From an uncultured Clostridia bacterium (GTDB lineage: Bacteria; Bacillota; Clostridia; Oscillospirales; Oscillospiraceae), in NCBI GenBank assembly GCA_946629065.1, contig CAMOXK010000016.1, forward strand, positions 1-34,190: DNA of 34,190 bases. The letters run 5' to 3'. Each line of letters starts with the position of its first letter. Position 1 is the stretch's first letter. Shown here in pieces: positions 1 to 7,686 of this stretch. The notes beneath the pieces were generated by a model. The model was given only the letters and a program-made list of their open reading frames with translations. It was not told the origin of the DNA and searched no databases. Made by a program: the position numbers and the translations under genes.

Positions 1-2
1 GC

Positions 3-134
3 CGCAAGGTGGCCCAGGAGGCGGGCCTTACAAAGCCCGAGGGCTTTTTCCAGTGTCTGGCCTTCGGCTTCACCTGGTGGCTGCCGATCCGGAAGGGCGT
101 GTTGCAAAACACGAAGAAGAGCGCAAACCTCTGA
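3..134 (+). CDS. C-terminal end of an unidentified protein (partial)
   Basis: An open frame enters from the left edge and stops at TGA 132-134, giving 43 residues that include the stretch PEGFFQCLAFGFTWWLP. The aromatic-rich segment looks like real protein, but I do not recognise the family. The last dozen residues (KGVLQNTKKSANL) are encoded by a copy of the GTTGCAAAAC repeat that recurs elsewhere in this window. The native C-terminus may therefore have been replaced or extended by repeat DNA. The next gene is on the opposite strand. Confidence 0.45.
   Translation, partial: RKVAQEAGLTKPEGFFQCLAFGFTWWLPIRKGVLQNTKKSANL
98..113. repeat. GTTGCAAAAC palindromic repeat, copy 1
   Basis: CGTGTT and AACACG pair around a GCAA loop. 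Related units with different but still complementary stems lie near 311-330 (minus orientation), 21292-21313, 21485-21506, 21676-21694 (minus orientation) and 24168-24178. The shared core is GTTGCAAAA, often preceded by AAAGGG. This copy lies inside the last codons of the partial gene at the left edge. Confidence 0.6.
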
Positions 135-141
135 TTATAAC

Positions 142-285
142 GTAGGGGAGGGCCTTGTGCCCTCCCGGCGGAACCTGGCTGTATTGTGATAAAAAGTTCG
201 GCGAATTCGTACAATCTGCGAATTCGCCGAACATTTTCTTGAATTCATGCTCCAAAATGCCGGGAGGGGCGAGCCCCTCCCCTAC
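142..285. repeat. Nested palindromic element, GTAGGGG/CGAATTCG family, copy 1
   Basis: The outer ends are GTAGGGGAGGG and its complement CCCTCCCCTAC, each part of its own small hairpin. The centre is a perfect 14-bp stem (196-209 with 219-232) built on GGCGAATTCG, with a 9-nt loop. Copies with the same plan lie at 4978-5121 and 33266-33420, and a hybrid at 9892-10005. There is no coding capacity. The element resembles a large REP-like or MITE-like unit, and its mobility is inferred only from its dispersal. Confidence 0.8.
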
Positions 286-335
286 GGTGCTGACAGAGCT
301 AAGCGCTTATTTTGCAACAGCCCCTTTCGTTTCCG

Positions 336-401
336 GTAGGGGCGACCTGTGGTCGCCTGATAAACGGAGGCCAAAAGGAGGCGGCCAAAGGCCGCCCCTA
401 C
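336..401. repeat. Short GTAGGGGC double-hairpin repeat, copy 1
   Basis: The element begins GTAGGGGCGACC and ends GGCCGCCCCTAC. Each end folds on itself: GGCGACC with GGTCGCC, and GGCGGCC with GGCCGCC. The two ends also form an inverted pair over GTAGGGGC. The same plan with different stems is found at 18561-18632, and both copies are followed by GAAAG. It lies downstream of the phosphorylase operon, where the hairpins might also block transcription, although no T-tract follows. Confidence 0.75.
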
Positions 402-432
402 GAAAGGCCGGACGCGGCGCAGTCTCCCCCTC

Positions 433-460
433 CTCAAAACTCAAATCTCAAAACTCAAAA
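433..460. repeat. Heptamer tandem repeat (CTCAAAA)4
   Basis: Four head-to-tail 7-bp units, CTCAAAA with one CTCAAAT variant. Read on the minus strand the unit is TTTTGAG, and its TGA is the stop codon of the purine-nucleoside phosphorylase. Other 7-bp arrays lie at 3816-3836 and 21250-21277. Confidence 0.85.
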
Positions 461-1291
461 CGATTCACCCGCCGGCCAGTCTCGCAGCAGAGCGTCGCAC
501 AGGGCGCAGAAGCGCTCGGCGCTTTTGGAGGCGGTGAGCAGCACTTCCTCGTGGGAGTGCTTTTTTTCTGCGATGCCGGTGGCCATGTTGGTGATGCAGC
601 TGAGTCCCAGTACCCGCATCCCCAGATATACCGCCGTGATGGTCTCCGGCACGGTGGACATGCCCACAGTGTCGGCGCCCAGGGCCTTGAAGGCCCGGAT
701 CTCCGCCGCGGTCTCAAAGCTGGGGCCGGAGTAGAAGGCGTAAACACCCTCCTGCAGCGGGATCTCCAGGCTTGCCGCCGTCTCCCGGGCGAAGGCGCCA
801 AGGCCCTTGTCATAGGCCTCGGACATGTCCGGAAAGCGGGGACCGAAGCGCTCGTCGTTGGACCCGATGAGGGGGTTGCGGCCGCTGAAATTGATGTGGT
901 CGGTGATGAGCATCAGGTCTCCGGGGGCGAATGCGGCGTTCACCGCGCCGCAGGCGTTGGTTACCACCAGATCCTCCACCCCCAGCTGCCGCAGCACATA
1001 GAGGGGCAGGCACAGCTCCTTCATGGAATAGCCCTCGTAGTAGTGGAAGCGGCCCTGCATGGCCACCACCTCGTTTTCCCCGATGCGGCCGAAGACCAGC
1101 CGGGCGGCGTGGCCCGCCACGGAGGAGGCGGGAAAACCCGGGATCTCCCGATAGGGGATGATCTCCGCATCCTGGATGTGCTCGGCCAGCTCTCCCAGGC
1201 CGCTGCCCAGGATAATGGCGGTTCTCGGCCGCAGATCGGTGCATTCCCGGATATAGTCGGCAGCCTGTCGGACTTGATCATAAAAGGTCAT
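455..1291 (-). CDS. punA: Purine-nucleoside phosphorylase (trimeric type)
   Basis: Cleaves inosine, guanosine and their deoxy forms with phosphate to give the base and (deoxy)ribose-1-phosphate, a cytosolic purine-salvage step. The 278-residue length fits the trimeric family. Visible motifs are the phosphate-binding ILGSGLGELA at 27-36, QGRFHYYEGY at 79-88, TNACGAVN at 111-118, GPSFETAAE with Glu193, MSTVPE at 211-216 and the base-contacting Asn235 in TNMATG. The start was placed at ATG 1291 because AGGAGG lies 6-7 nt upstream; a longer frame exists but lacks a site. It is the last gene of a four-gene minus-strand operon, 16 bp after the macro-domain gene. Its stop codon lies inside a heptamer repeat. 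Confidence 0.95.
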   Translation of the reverse strand: MTFYDQVRQAADYIRECTDLRPRTAIILGSGLGELAEHIQDAEIIPYREIPGFPASSVAGHAARLVFGRIGENEVVAMQGRFHYYEGYSMKELCLPLYVLRQLGVEDLVVTNACGAVNAAFAPGDLMLITDHINFSGRNPLIGSNDERFGPRFPDMSEAYDKGLGAFARETAASLEIPLQEGVYAFYSGPSFETAAEIRAFKALGADTVGMSTVPETITAVYLGMRVLGLSCITNMATGIAEKKHSHEEVLLTASKSAERFCALCDALLRDWPAGESF

Positions 1292-1307
1292 GGCGCACCT
1301 CCTGTTG

Positions 1308-2012
1308 CTACAGCTCAAACTCTTCCCAGATCCTGCGCAGACGCAGGATCTCTTTCTCTGAAAGCGGTGTTTGCAAAGGATTGTTTCCCTCCCGGAAACA
1401 GGCCTCGAAATAGGGGATCACATCCGCCTCCCGCCTCTCCGGGCGGATGTCCACCCGGGCAAAGAGGCCGTTGGACAGTTCGAAGAGGGCGTGGTCCCGG
1501 TAATAGCCGATATAGGAGAGGATCTGCGGCTTCTGCCAGGGCTTTTGACTGAGGGCAAGCAGTTCCTCCGTATCGGCGGCAAAAGTCGTATCCCCTTTCC
1601 ATTGTTTCGCGGAACGCAGGGCGATATGCACCGCGTCCTCCAGCGGGAAATGAAAATAGCAGCTGGATAGGAAGGGCATGGCGATGCTTTTGCAGCCCAG
1701 CTCCTCCGCCAGGGCATAGACGCTCTCGTAGCAGCGGTGCAGCACCAAAAGCTCGTTGGCCTTGCCGGTGAGCCAGCGGGGCACGGCGGTAACGATGAGG
1801 TTGGAAAAGGGCAGCCCCGGCACATCCAGCACCGCGGCGCTCCCCACCGCCAGGAACCGCAGCCTCCCCAGCGCCTCCCGCAGCGCCTCTCCCCCGGCCC
1901 GGGCCAGGGCCTGGGCGGCTTTGCCCTCGGTGGGGGCCCCGGTCATCTCCAGGGGCAGCACCGCGGCGTCCGCGGAGAGGCTCAGCATATCGTTCAGCGT
2001 CACAAATGTCAT
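1308..2012 (-). CDS. Macro-domain protein
   Basis: A 234-residue protein whose first about 150 residues fit the macro (ADP-ribose-binding) fold. Visible features are a variable N-terminal strand, the block LPFSNLIVTAVPRW in the position of the usual VIHTVGP segment, then LLVLHRCYESVYALAEELGCKSIAMPFLSS, which corresponds to the family's helix and SIAFPAIS strand. The rest, through the IWEEFEL end, is a C-terminal extension I do not recognise. Macro domains bind ADP-ribose or its acetyl ester, or remove ADP-ribose from proteins; which applies here cannot be told. AAAGGAG precedes the start by 5 nt. It sits between the peptidase and purine-nucleoside phosphorylase genes, a setting compatible with nucleotide salvage. 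Confidence 0.75.
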   Translation of the reverse strand: MTFVTLNDMLSLSADAAVLPLEMTGAPTEGKAAQALARAGGEALREALGRLRFLAVGSAAVLDVPGLPFSNLIVTAVPRWLTGKANELLVLHRCYESVYALAEELGCKSIAMPFLSSCYFHFPLEDAVHIALRSAKQWKGDTTFAADTEELLALSQKPWQKPQILSYIGYYRDHALFELSNGLFARVDIRPERREADVIPYFEACFREGNNPLQTPLSEKEILRLRRIWEEFEL

Positions 2013-2024
2013 AGACTTCTCCTT

Positions 2025-3107
2025 TCAGCCAAAGCTGATGCCGAGCGCATTGCACTGCGTGCGGTTCCACACCGCCCACTCCTGATAGAGCTCACCGAAG
2101 TCCTTACCGAAGACCTCCTTGAGATCGAAGGGATCCATCCCCCAGTGGGAGAAGACCTGCTCCTCGCCGAAGCTTTCCACCAGGAAGGCCATCATGGCCC
2201 CGGCCTCATAATAGGAGATGGTGGTATAGCTGGGACTCTCGTTGAGCCGCTCGTCCCGGGTCATGACGGCGCTGGTGATGGTGTTGTATTTCGCCCCCAG
2301 CGCCATGGGGGAGCGGATGATTTCCGCATTGTAGAGATACGTGCGCCGGGGATCCATGCAGCCGTCCTCGTCCAGCAGATGGCATTCCGCCGCCATCTGC
2401 AGTTCCTCGGGGCTGAGGGCGCGCTTTGAGGCATTCCGGTCCATCCGGTTCTGGCAGGCAAAGTGGGAGACGTATTCCGCCACGCCTTCCCCGAACAGGC
2501 CCTCGGAGATCGGTCCGTCCGTACAGGTGAAGCTCAGATAGTGCACATACTCGTGCAGCAGGCTGCGGGCCGCAAGGTCCCAGTCATGAAACAGGCGGAT
2601 CTCCCGGCGGCTGCCGTAATAAAAGGCCCCGAAGATCTCGTCTCCCTCCGCGTGGCCGCAGAAGTCCGTGTAGATATCGATGGGCGGGATCTCCTCCCAG
2701 ATCCAGGGTGCCAGCAGCGTCCTGGCCTCGGCAAAGTCCGCCTCCTGGTCCTGCAGCAGCAGCTCCAGGCCCGTGCAGTATTTCTCCTGCCCCAGCAGCT
2801 CCATGTCGTCCGCCGAGAGATGCCACACCGCGCCCTCTGTACGCAGGATATAGGGATAGCTCACCGCGGAGGGGCCCTCCGCCGCTTCCACCTGCCGGCT
2901 CAGGCCGGGGAGGGCAGGGGCTTGCTCCGTCTGCTGCGGTTCAGGGGCCTGCTCCGTCTGCTGCGGCGCGGAGGCTTCCGCGCTCTCTTCTGCCGGAGCC
3001 GGGGAGGGCGCTTTCACGGGGACTTCCGCAGCGCCGCCGCAGGCGGTGCAGCTGAGGCACAGGATCAGCGCCAGCAGCGCTGCCGCGGCCCGAAATGACT
3101 TTTTCAT
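2025..3107 (-). CDS. Lipoprotein with a HEYVH zinc-peptidase motif
   Basis: The 360-residue precursor has a cationic, hydrophobic signal ending in a lipobox with Cys23, then a Pro/Glu/Ala/Gln-rich linker (about 30-70) with repeated QQTEQAPE. The catalytic-looking region follows: HEYVH at 185-189, the zinc-binding HExxH pattern, and GEGVAEY about 20 residues on, whose Glu211 would be the third ligand of a gluzincin. It should sit on the outer face of the cytoplasmic membrane. I do not recognise a named family and the substrate is unknown. Its ATG overlaps the stop of the upstream YunG-like gene (ATGA), which suggests coupled translation, and it ends 12 bp before the macro-domain gene. Confidence 0.75.
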   Translation of the reverse strand: MKKSFRAAAALLALILCLSCTACGGAAEVPVKAPSPAPAEESAEASAPQQTEQAPEPQQTEQAPALPGLSRQVEAAEGPSAVSYPYILRTEGAVWHLSADDMELLGQEKYCTGLELLLQDQEADFAEARTLLAPWIWEEIPPIDIYTDFCGHAEGDEIFGAFYYGSRREIRLFHDWDLAARSLLHEYVHYLSFTCTDGPISEGLFGEGVAEYVSHFACQNRMDRNASKRALSPEELQMAAECHLLDEDGCMDPRRTYLYNAEIIRSPMALGAKYNTITSAVMTRDERLNESPSYTTISYYEAGAMMAFLVESFGEEQVFSHWGMDPFDLKEVFGKDFGELYQEWAVWNRTQCNALGISFG

Positions 3108-3514
3108 GTCCTGTCCTCCTTTTCTCTTGCCTCCAGCAGCCGGGCCTTCAAAAGCTCGTAGCGCTGCCGCTTGCCGGCATCGGCAAAGTGGACTTCCCTG
3201 CTCTGCTCCGGCCGGTTTTCATAGTCCAGCACCGTATCGCCGAACTGGGCGCTGGTGAGATCGAAGACAGAGCCCGCTGCCTCGTTGAAGCAGTGGACGC
3301 TGCCGTCCGGCAGGGGCACGCCATAGACCTTCCCGCCAAGCAGATCCTGCACCAGGAAGGCCGTGATGCTGCACTGGCCCAGGGTGCGGTTTTCCTCGGA
3401 CCAGTCCGGCCGCAGCCGGGGCGCGCAGGTGTCGATCTTCCAGAGGGGCCAGAGCTCCTCATAAAGCCGCAGCACCTCCGGCGCGGCGGTCTCTTCTCCG
3501 TAAAAACGTGCCAT
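3104..3514 (-). CDS. YunG-like protein
   Basis: A 136-residue soluble protein. The block LGQCSITAFLVQDLLGGKVYG, followed by PDGSVHCFNEAAGSVFDLTSAQF, matches the layout of the Bacillus YunG family, whose members have a QC-x-TALxVQD core followed by an N/D-rich segment; the function of that family is not established. The conserved Cys and His in such proteins suggest a papain-like fold, but that is inference. The start was set at ATG 3514 because GAGGTGA lies 5 nt upstream; a GTG nine bases earlier overlaps that site. It is the first gene of the operon running to the phosphorylase. Confidence 0.7.
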   Translation of the reverse strand: MARFYGEETAAPEVLRLYEELWPLWKIDTCAPRLRPDWSEENRTLGQCSITAFLVQDLLGGKVYGVPLPDGSVHCFNEAAGSVFDLTSAQFGDTVLDYENRPEQSREVHFADAGKRQRYELLKARLLEAREKEDRT

Positions 3515-3654
3515 AACGGTCACCTCGTTTTGTTTTTTCTTTACTGTATCACAGAGAGGGGGAGAATAGCAAGGGGAGAGTGAATCGGGAGCAGGGAATG
3601 GGGAAAGGAGAACGGACTTGGGGAGGCGCTGTCATATCTGCGGCGCCGACTTGC

Positions 3655-3748
3655 CTCTCCCCGCGACGGGGAGAGGTGTCGCGAAGCGACGGAGAGGGGC
3701 CGCAGGGTCCGGTGCTCCCCTCTCAGGCGCAAGCGCCAGCTCTCCCCT
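3655..3748. repeat. Two inverted copies of the CTCCCC/GCGAAGC hairpin repeat
   Basis: At 3655-3700, CTCTCCCC pairs with GGGGAGAG, followed by GTCGC-gaa-GCGAC and GGAGAGGGG. At 3714-3748 the same plan runs in the opposite orientation with a GGCGC/GCGCC stem. Further copies are at 13689-13732 and 31083-31110. The flanks are constant while the inner stem differs but still pairs. A GTCCGC/GCGGAC hairpin lies just downstream (about 3791-3805). The 3515-3943 stretch otherwise holds only repeats. Confidence 0.7.
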
Positions 3749-3815
3749 GCCTGTGGGCGGGGCGAGCCAGGCGGACGGCGTTATCCATCCGTCCGCGAAG
3801 CGGACACCACAATTC

Positions 3816-3836
3816 TTCACTCTTCACTCTTCACTC
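3816..3836. repeat. Heptamer tandem repeat (TTCACTC)3
   Basis: Three perfect head-to-tail copies of TTCACTC in the gap before the DUF11 gene, followed by a pyrimidine-rich run. This is the second of three 7-bp tandem arrays in the window, and each lies next to palindromic repeats. Confidence 0.8.
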
Positions 3837-3943
3837 TTCCCTTTTCATTCCCATTTCCCCTCCTCCCGCATAGGATGGATGGGGCTGCGGCGAAGGAAAC
3901 AGCGGCCCCGCCGCAGTCTCCCGAAAACGAGGGAGGAACTATC

Positions 3944-4801
3944 ATGGCATCATTCACAAACTATGCGACGCTGAGCTATCAGGGGCGCAGCGTCCATTCC
4001 AACACCGTCACCGGCGAGATTCTGGAAACCCTCTCCGCCTCAAAGACCGCGGCGGCGGAGAGCTACAGTCCCGGGGAAGATCTGAGCTATGTGCTCAGCC
4101 TTCTGAACAGCGGCGACACCGACCTCAGCGGTCTCACCGTCACGGACGACCTGGGCGCCTATGAATACGAGGGGACCACGGTCACCCCGCTGCAGCTGGT
4201 GGAGGGCTCCCTGCGCCTTTTCGTAAACGGCGTGCTCCAGGCGGCCCCCGCCGTCACCGCAGGGCCCCCCATGACCGTCACCGGGCTCACGGTGCCCGCA
4301 GGCGGCAATCTGATGCTGGTCTATGAGGCGCTGCCCACGGTCTTCGCCCCGCCCACGGTGGAGGGCAGCATCCGCAACACCGCCGCCGTCACCGGCCCGG
4401 GTCTCGCCGTACCTGTCACCGCCTCGGCGGAGGTCCCCGCCGCCCAGGCCGCGGATCTCTCCGTACGCAAGGCCCTGAGTCCGGCGGAGGTGCTCCCCGG
4501 CGGAGAGCTGAGCTACAGCTTCACCCTGGAAAACAGCGGCAACAGCCCGGTTCCCGCCTCGGAGAACGCCCTGCTGCAGGATACCTTTGACCCCATTCTC
4601 TCGGGGATCTCCGTCACCCTGGACGGCGCGCCCTGGAGCGCCGGCGTGAACTACAGCTATGCCGAGGCCACCGGGGAATTCGCCACCCTGCCCGGGCAGC
4701 TTGCCGTCCCCGCGGCCAGCTACACCCAGAACCCGGACGGCAGCTGGACTCTGACCCCCGGCAGCGTGACTCTCACCGTCACCGGTACGCTCCGGAGCTG
4801 A
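3944..4801 (+). CDS. DUF11 repeat protein
   Basis: A 285-residue protein starting MASFTNYATLSYQG, with GGGAGGAA 5-6 nt upstream; an earlier in-frame ATG at 3875 lacks a site. Two DUF11-type beta-sandwich repeats are visible, one from about 35 to 145 (LSASKTAAAESYSPGEDLSY onward) and one from about 170 to 285 (LSVRKALSPAEVLPGGELSY onward). Each opens with a Lys/Asp pattern typical of domains that form internal isopeptide bonds. No signal peptide or sorting motif is visible. Such proteins are common and uncharacterised in Clostridia; a spore-coat or surface role is a guess. It stands alone and ends at a strong terminator. Confidence 0.8.
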   Translation: MASFTNYATLSYQGRSVHSNTVTGEILETLSASKTAAAESYSPGEDLSYVLSLLNSGDTDLSGLTVTDDLGAYEYEGTTVTPLQLVEGSLRLFVNGVLQAAPAVTAGPPMTVTGLTVPAGGNLMLVYEALPTVFAPPTVEGSIRNTAAVTGPGLAVPVTASAEVPAAQAADLSVRKALSPAEVLPGGELSYSFTLENSGNSPVPASENALLQDTFDPILSGISVTLDGAPWSAGVNYSYAEATGEFATLPGQLAVPAASYTQNPDGSWTLTPGSVTLTVTGTLRS

Positions 4802-4836
4802 GAACTGTCACAGAGACGAGCGCATAAAAAAACTTC

Positions 4837-4869
4837 GCCCTGCGGGAAAAAACCCGCAGGGCGTTTTGT
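4837..4869 (+). terminator. Intrinsic terminator after the DUF11 gene
   Basis: A perfect 10-bp stem, GCCCTGCGGG with CCCGCAGGGC (4837-4846 and 4853-4862), with an A6 loop and followed by GTTTTGTG. An A7 run on the left could make it work on the minus strand too. Confidence 0.9.
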
Positions 4870-4977
4870 GAATGTAGGCAAAACTGAGTACTACCATCCC
4901 TCGCCACCGCTCACACTGGAGCGGTGATCTGTTCGCCGAAAGACCTGCCGCAAAAAACGAAAGGCATGGGAATTGGC

Positions 4978-5121
4978 GTAGGGGAGGGCCTTGGCCCTCC
5001 CGGCGGCACCACTCCAGGATATCAGGGAAAGGCTCGGCGAATTCGAAGCACGTACGAATTCGCCGAGTCCGTTTTCCATGGTGTACTACACTCTGCCGGG
5101 AGGGGCAAGCCCCTCCCCTAC
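4978..5121. repeat. Nested palindromic element, GTAGGGG/CGAATTCG family, copy 2
   Basis: Same plan as 142-285: GTAGGGGAGGGCC at the left, CCCCTCCCCTAC at the right, and a perfect 13-bp central stem (5033-5045 with 5055-5067) on GGCGAATTCG, again with a 9-nt loop. The spacer sequences between the palindromes differ from copy 1, yet the overall length is the same (144 bp). An 8-bp hairpin at 4905-4926 precedes it. No gene is seen in 4870-5183. Confidence 0.8.
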
Positions 5122-5183
5122 CGCATTGACCGGGCTTTCCCTCATGATTCTCTTTTCGCGGCGTACTTTTGCTGCTTTTCATA

Positions 5184-6167
5184 TCAGTGCCGCAGGGCGC
5201 GCACGATGCCGTAGATCGCACCGTAGGCCACGGCGGCCACGGGCCAGACCATCCAGCAGCGGTCCCAGGCATTGCCCAGGAAGCCCCAGGCCAGAAAGCC
5301 CGCCGTCGTGAGTCCCCAATAGATGCTGTTGAAGGGCGCGGCCTTCATCGTCGCTTCCTTGCCCGCACGACTGTAATCTCCCTCCTCCAGCAGGCGCTGG
5401 TAGCTGCCCCAGAGGATGGAGGAGCGGACGATCAGCAGCACGCCGATGCCCACCAGCACCAGCAGCACCACCACGGCAACCAGATGGCCGAAATGGTCCT
5501 CCTCGCCGTAGAGCACCAGGCTCAGAAACACCGGGATCACTGCCAGCACGCAAAGCACGATCCCCAGAGTCAGCTGCCGATCCCGGGTGGGGCGGAACTG
5601 CTCCCGCCGCTCCCGGGCCATGCCGTCCACCCCATAGAGCGTGTCGATGGGCAGGGCGTCCAGGTATTCATAACGGCCAGTCCGAAGGCCGCTTGTGACG
5701 AAGAGCGCCACCGCGCCGCCCACCATCAGCAGCAGGACCGCCACGCCGATGCCCGCGGCCCCGGCTTCGCTCAGCGGTACATAGCCAAACTCCTGGGCGC
5801 CGCAGAGCAGGATCAGGCAGATGGGCGAGAGGATGCAGAGCAGCACGCCAAGGGCAATGTGCCGTGCGTTGACCTCCCGTGCCGCCAGGAAGGCGTTGGC
5901 CTCCTCCATGCCCACGGTGCGGATGGGCAGCGAATCCGACGGCGCGTCCTCCGCGGGCTCCGCCATCTCCAGACTGTCTTTCAATAAATAATCCGTGCTC
6001 ACGCCGAAAAGCTCGCTCAGCTGCAGCACCCGGGTCATATCGGGCACCGACTGGGCGCCCTCCCATTTGGATACCGCCTGCCGGCTCACGCCCAGCTTTT
6101 CGGCCAGCTCCTCCTGGGACCAGCCGTTTTTCTTTCTCAGGTCAATGATCTTATCTGCAAGGATCAT
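5184..6167 (-). CDS. XRE-family regulator with membrane segments
   Basis: A 327-residue protein. Residues about 5-60 form an XRE-type helix-turn-helix (LRKKNGWSQEELAEKLGVSR, then QAVSKWEGAQSVPDM). After a linker come at least four to five hydrophobic segments, for example HIALGVLLCILSPICLILL and LVAVVVLLVLVGIGVLLIV. This is a DNA-binding domain tethered to the membrane, a common Clostridia layout. The ligand and target are unknown; local autoregulation is a reasonable guess. The start was set at ATG 6167 with AAAGGAG 8 nt upstream. It is separated from the MATE gene by about 150 bp and may be transcribed separately. Confidence 0.85.
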   Translation of the reverse strand: MILADKIIDLRKKNGWSQEELAEKLGVSRQAVSKWEGAQSVPDMTRVLQLSELFGVSTDYLLKDSLEMAEPAEDAPSDSLPIRTVGMEEANAFLAAREVNARHIALGVLLCILSPICLILLCGAQEFGYVPLSEAGAAGIGVAVLLLMVGGAVALFVTSGLRTGRYEYLDALPIDTLYGVDGMARERREQFRPTRDRQLTLGIVLCVLAVIPVFLSLVLYGEEDHFGHLVAVVVLLVLVGIGVLLIVRSSILWGSYQRLLEEGDYSRAGKEATMKAAPFNSIYWGLTTAGFLAWGFLGNAWDRCWMVWPVAAVAYGAIYGIVRALRH

Positions 6168-6318
6168 GTCTCTCGCTCCTTTCCCGCCCCGTTCTCTCAC
6201 CGGGCAGGCCCAGTGTAGCCAAAAACCGGGTATCCTGCCAGAAAGTGGGGCTGGAACTTCCGCAACCGGCGGTTGCAGCCGCCCTGTTTTCCGCTTGCAC
6301 CGGGCTTTTGGAGCCTCT

Positions 6319-7683
6319 TTACCGCTCCAGGATCACGCTGCTCCGCTGCATCCAGCGGCCGCGGCGATAGTAGACGGTCATGGCAATGCTGGTGACCACC
6401 CAGGACACCACATAGCACAGGCTCAGCACCATCAGGGTGTGGACCCACTGGAACAGAGTCAGGATCCAGACGATGCGCAGCAGGCAGATGCCGAGACCGA
6501 TGATCACCACCGGGCGCACCGCGTCTCCCGCGCCGCGCAGCACGGCGGAGAGCACCTCGATCAAAGTCCAGGTGAAGTAGTAGGGCACAAAGTAGGTCAT
6601 GATCTGGTAGGTGGTGTCGATGACTGCCTGATCCTCGGTGAGGATGCGCAGCATGGGCCGTCCCAGCAGCATAATGAGCGCGCTGAGCGTGACCGTGATG
6701 CCGAAGGACAGGATCAGGCCCTGCTTCACGCAGAGCTTCACCCGATCCTGCCGCCCGGCGCCCAGGTTCTGGCCGATGAAGCTGGTGATGGCGGCGCCCA
6801 GGGCGTTGCTCACTGCCCAAAAGATGCCGTCGGTCTTGCCGCTCATGGCCCAGGAGGCCACCACAATGGTGCCAAGCGAGTTCACGCCCACCTGGATGAT
6901 CATGTTGGACACGGCGTACATGGAGGACTGCAGCCCCGAGGGGATGCCCAGGCGCAGCATGTTCCGCAGATAGACGCCCTTGAGCTTCAGTTCCTTCAGG
7001 CTCAGGCGGTAGCTCTCTTTGGTGCGCAGCAGCTTCCAGGTAAGCAGCCCCATGTTCAGCACCTGGGCCAGCACCGTGGCGATGGCGACGCCCGCCACGC
7101 CCCAGTGGAAGACCAGCACGAACACCGCGTCCAGCACGATGTTGCTGACGCAGCCCGCCACCATGTACAGGAAGGGGCTGAAGGAATCGCCCACGGAGCG
7201 GAGCATGTTGGACTCCATGTTCAAAATCAGCACGAAGGGCACACCCAGAAAATAGATGCGCAGATAGAGGACGGAAGCCTCCATGGTGTCCGCGGGCGTG
7301 CGCAGCAGGCGCAGCATGGCAGGCGTGAAGATGAGGCCGAAGGCCATCAGCACCAGGCCCAGCAGGGCAAATACCGCGAGGGCGTTGCCCGCGGCGAGGC
7401 GCACGTCCTCGTCCCGTCCGGCGCCGTAGACCTGGGCGATGACCACCGAGGCTCCCGCCGTGGTGGCCACGAAAAAGCCGATGAGCAGATTGATGATCTG
7501 GGCGGAGCTGCCGCCCACGGCGGCCAGGGCGATGGTGCCCACGAAGCGGCCCACGATGAGCCCGTCCACCGCGTTATAGAGCTGCTGGATGCAGGTGCCC
7601 GCCGCAATGGGCAGGAAGAAGACCAGCAGCTTTTTCCACACGACCCCCTGGGTCAGGTCTTTCCGGTCAAGTCTCTGTTCCAT
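6319..7683 (-). CDS. MATE-family efflux transporter
   Basis: A 454-residue inner-membrane protein with about 12 hydrophobic segments, the size and spacing of MATE Na+/H+-coupled multidrug exporters. The N-terminal half has IQQLYNAVDGLIVGRFVG, typical of Firmicute MATEs, and the second half has IPSGLQSSMYAVSNMIIQ and FIGQNLGAGR. These are the two pseudo-symmetric six-helix halves. The substrate cannot be predicted. Its ATG follows the stop of the cytidylate-kinase-like gene after 3 bp, so the two are co-transcribed. No terminator is visible between its stop and the XRE gene. Confidence 0.92.
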   Translation of the reverse strand: MEQRLDRKDLTQGVVWKKLLVFFLPIAAGTCIQQLYNAVDGLIVGRFVGTIALAAVGGSSAQIINLLIGFFVATTAGASVVIAQVYGAGRDEDVRLAAGNALAVFALLGLVLMAFGLIFTPAMLRLLRTPADTMEASVLYLRIYFLGVPFVLILNMESNMLRSVGDSFSPFLYMVAGCVSNIVLDAVFVLVFHWGVAGVAIATVLAQVLNMGLLTWKLLRTKESYRLSLKELKLKGVYLRNMLRLGIPSGLQSSMYAVSNMIIQVGVNSLGTIVVASWAMSGKTDGIFWAVSNALGAAITSFIGQNLGAGRQDRVKLCVKQGLILSFGITVTLSALIMLLGRPMLRILTEDQAVIDTTYQIMTYFVPYYFTWTLIEVLSAVLRGAGDAVRPVVIIGLGICLLRIVWILTLFQWVHTLMVLSLCYVVSWVVTSIAMTVYYRRGRWMQRSSVILER

Positions 7684-7686
7684 GGC

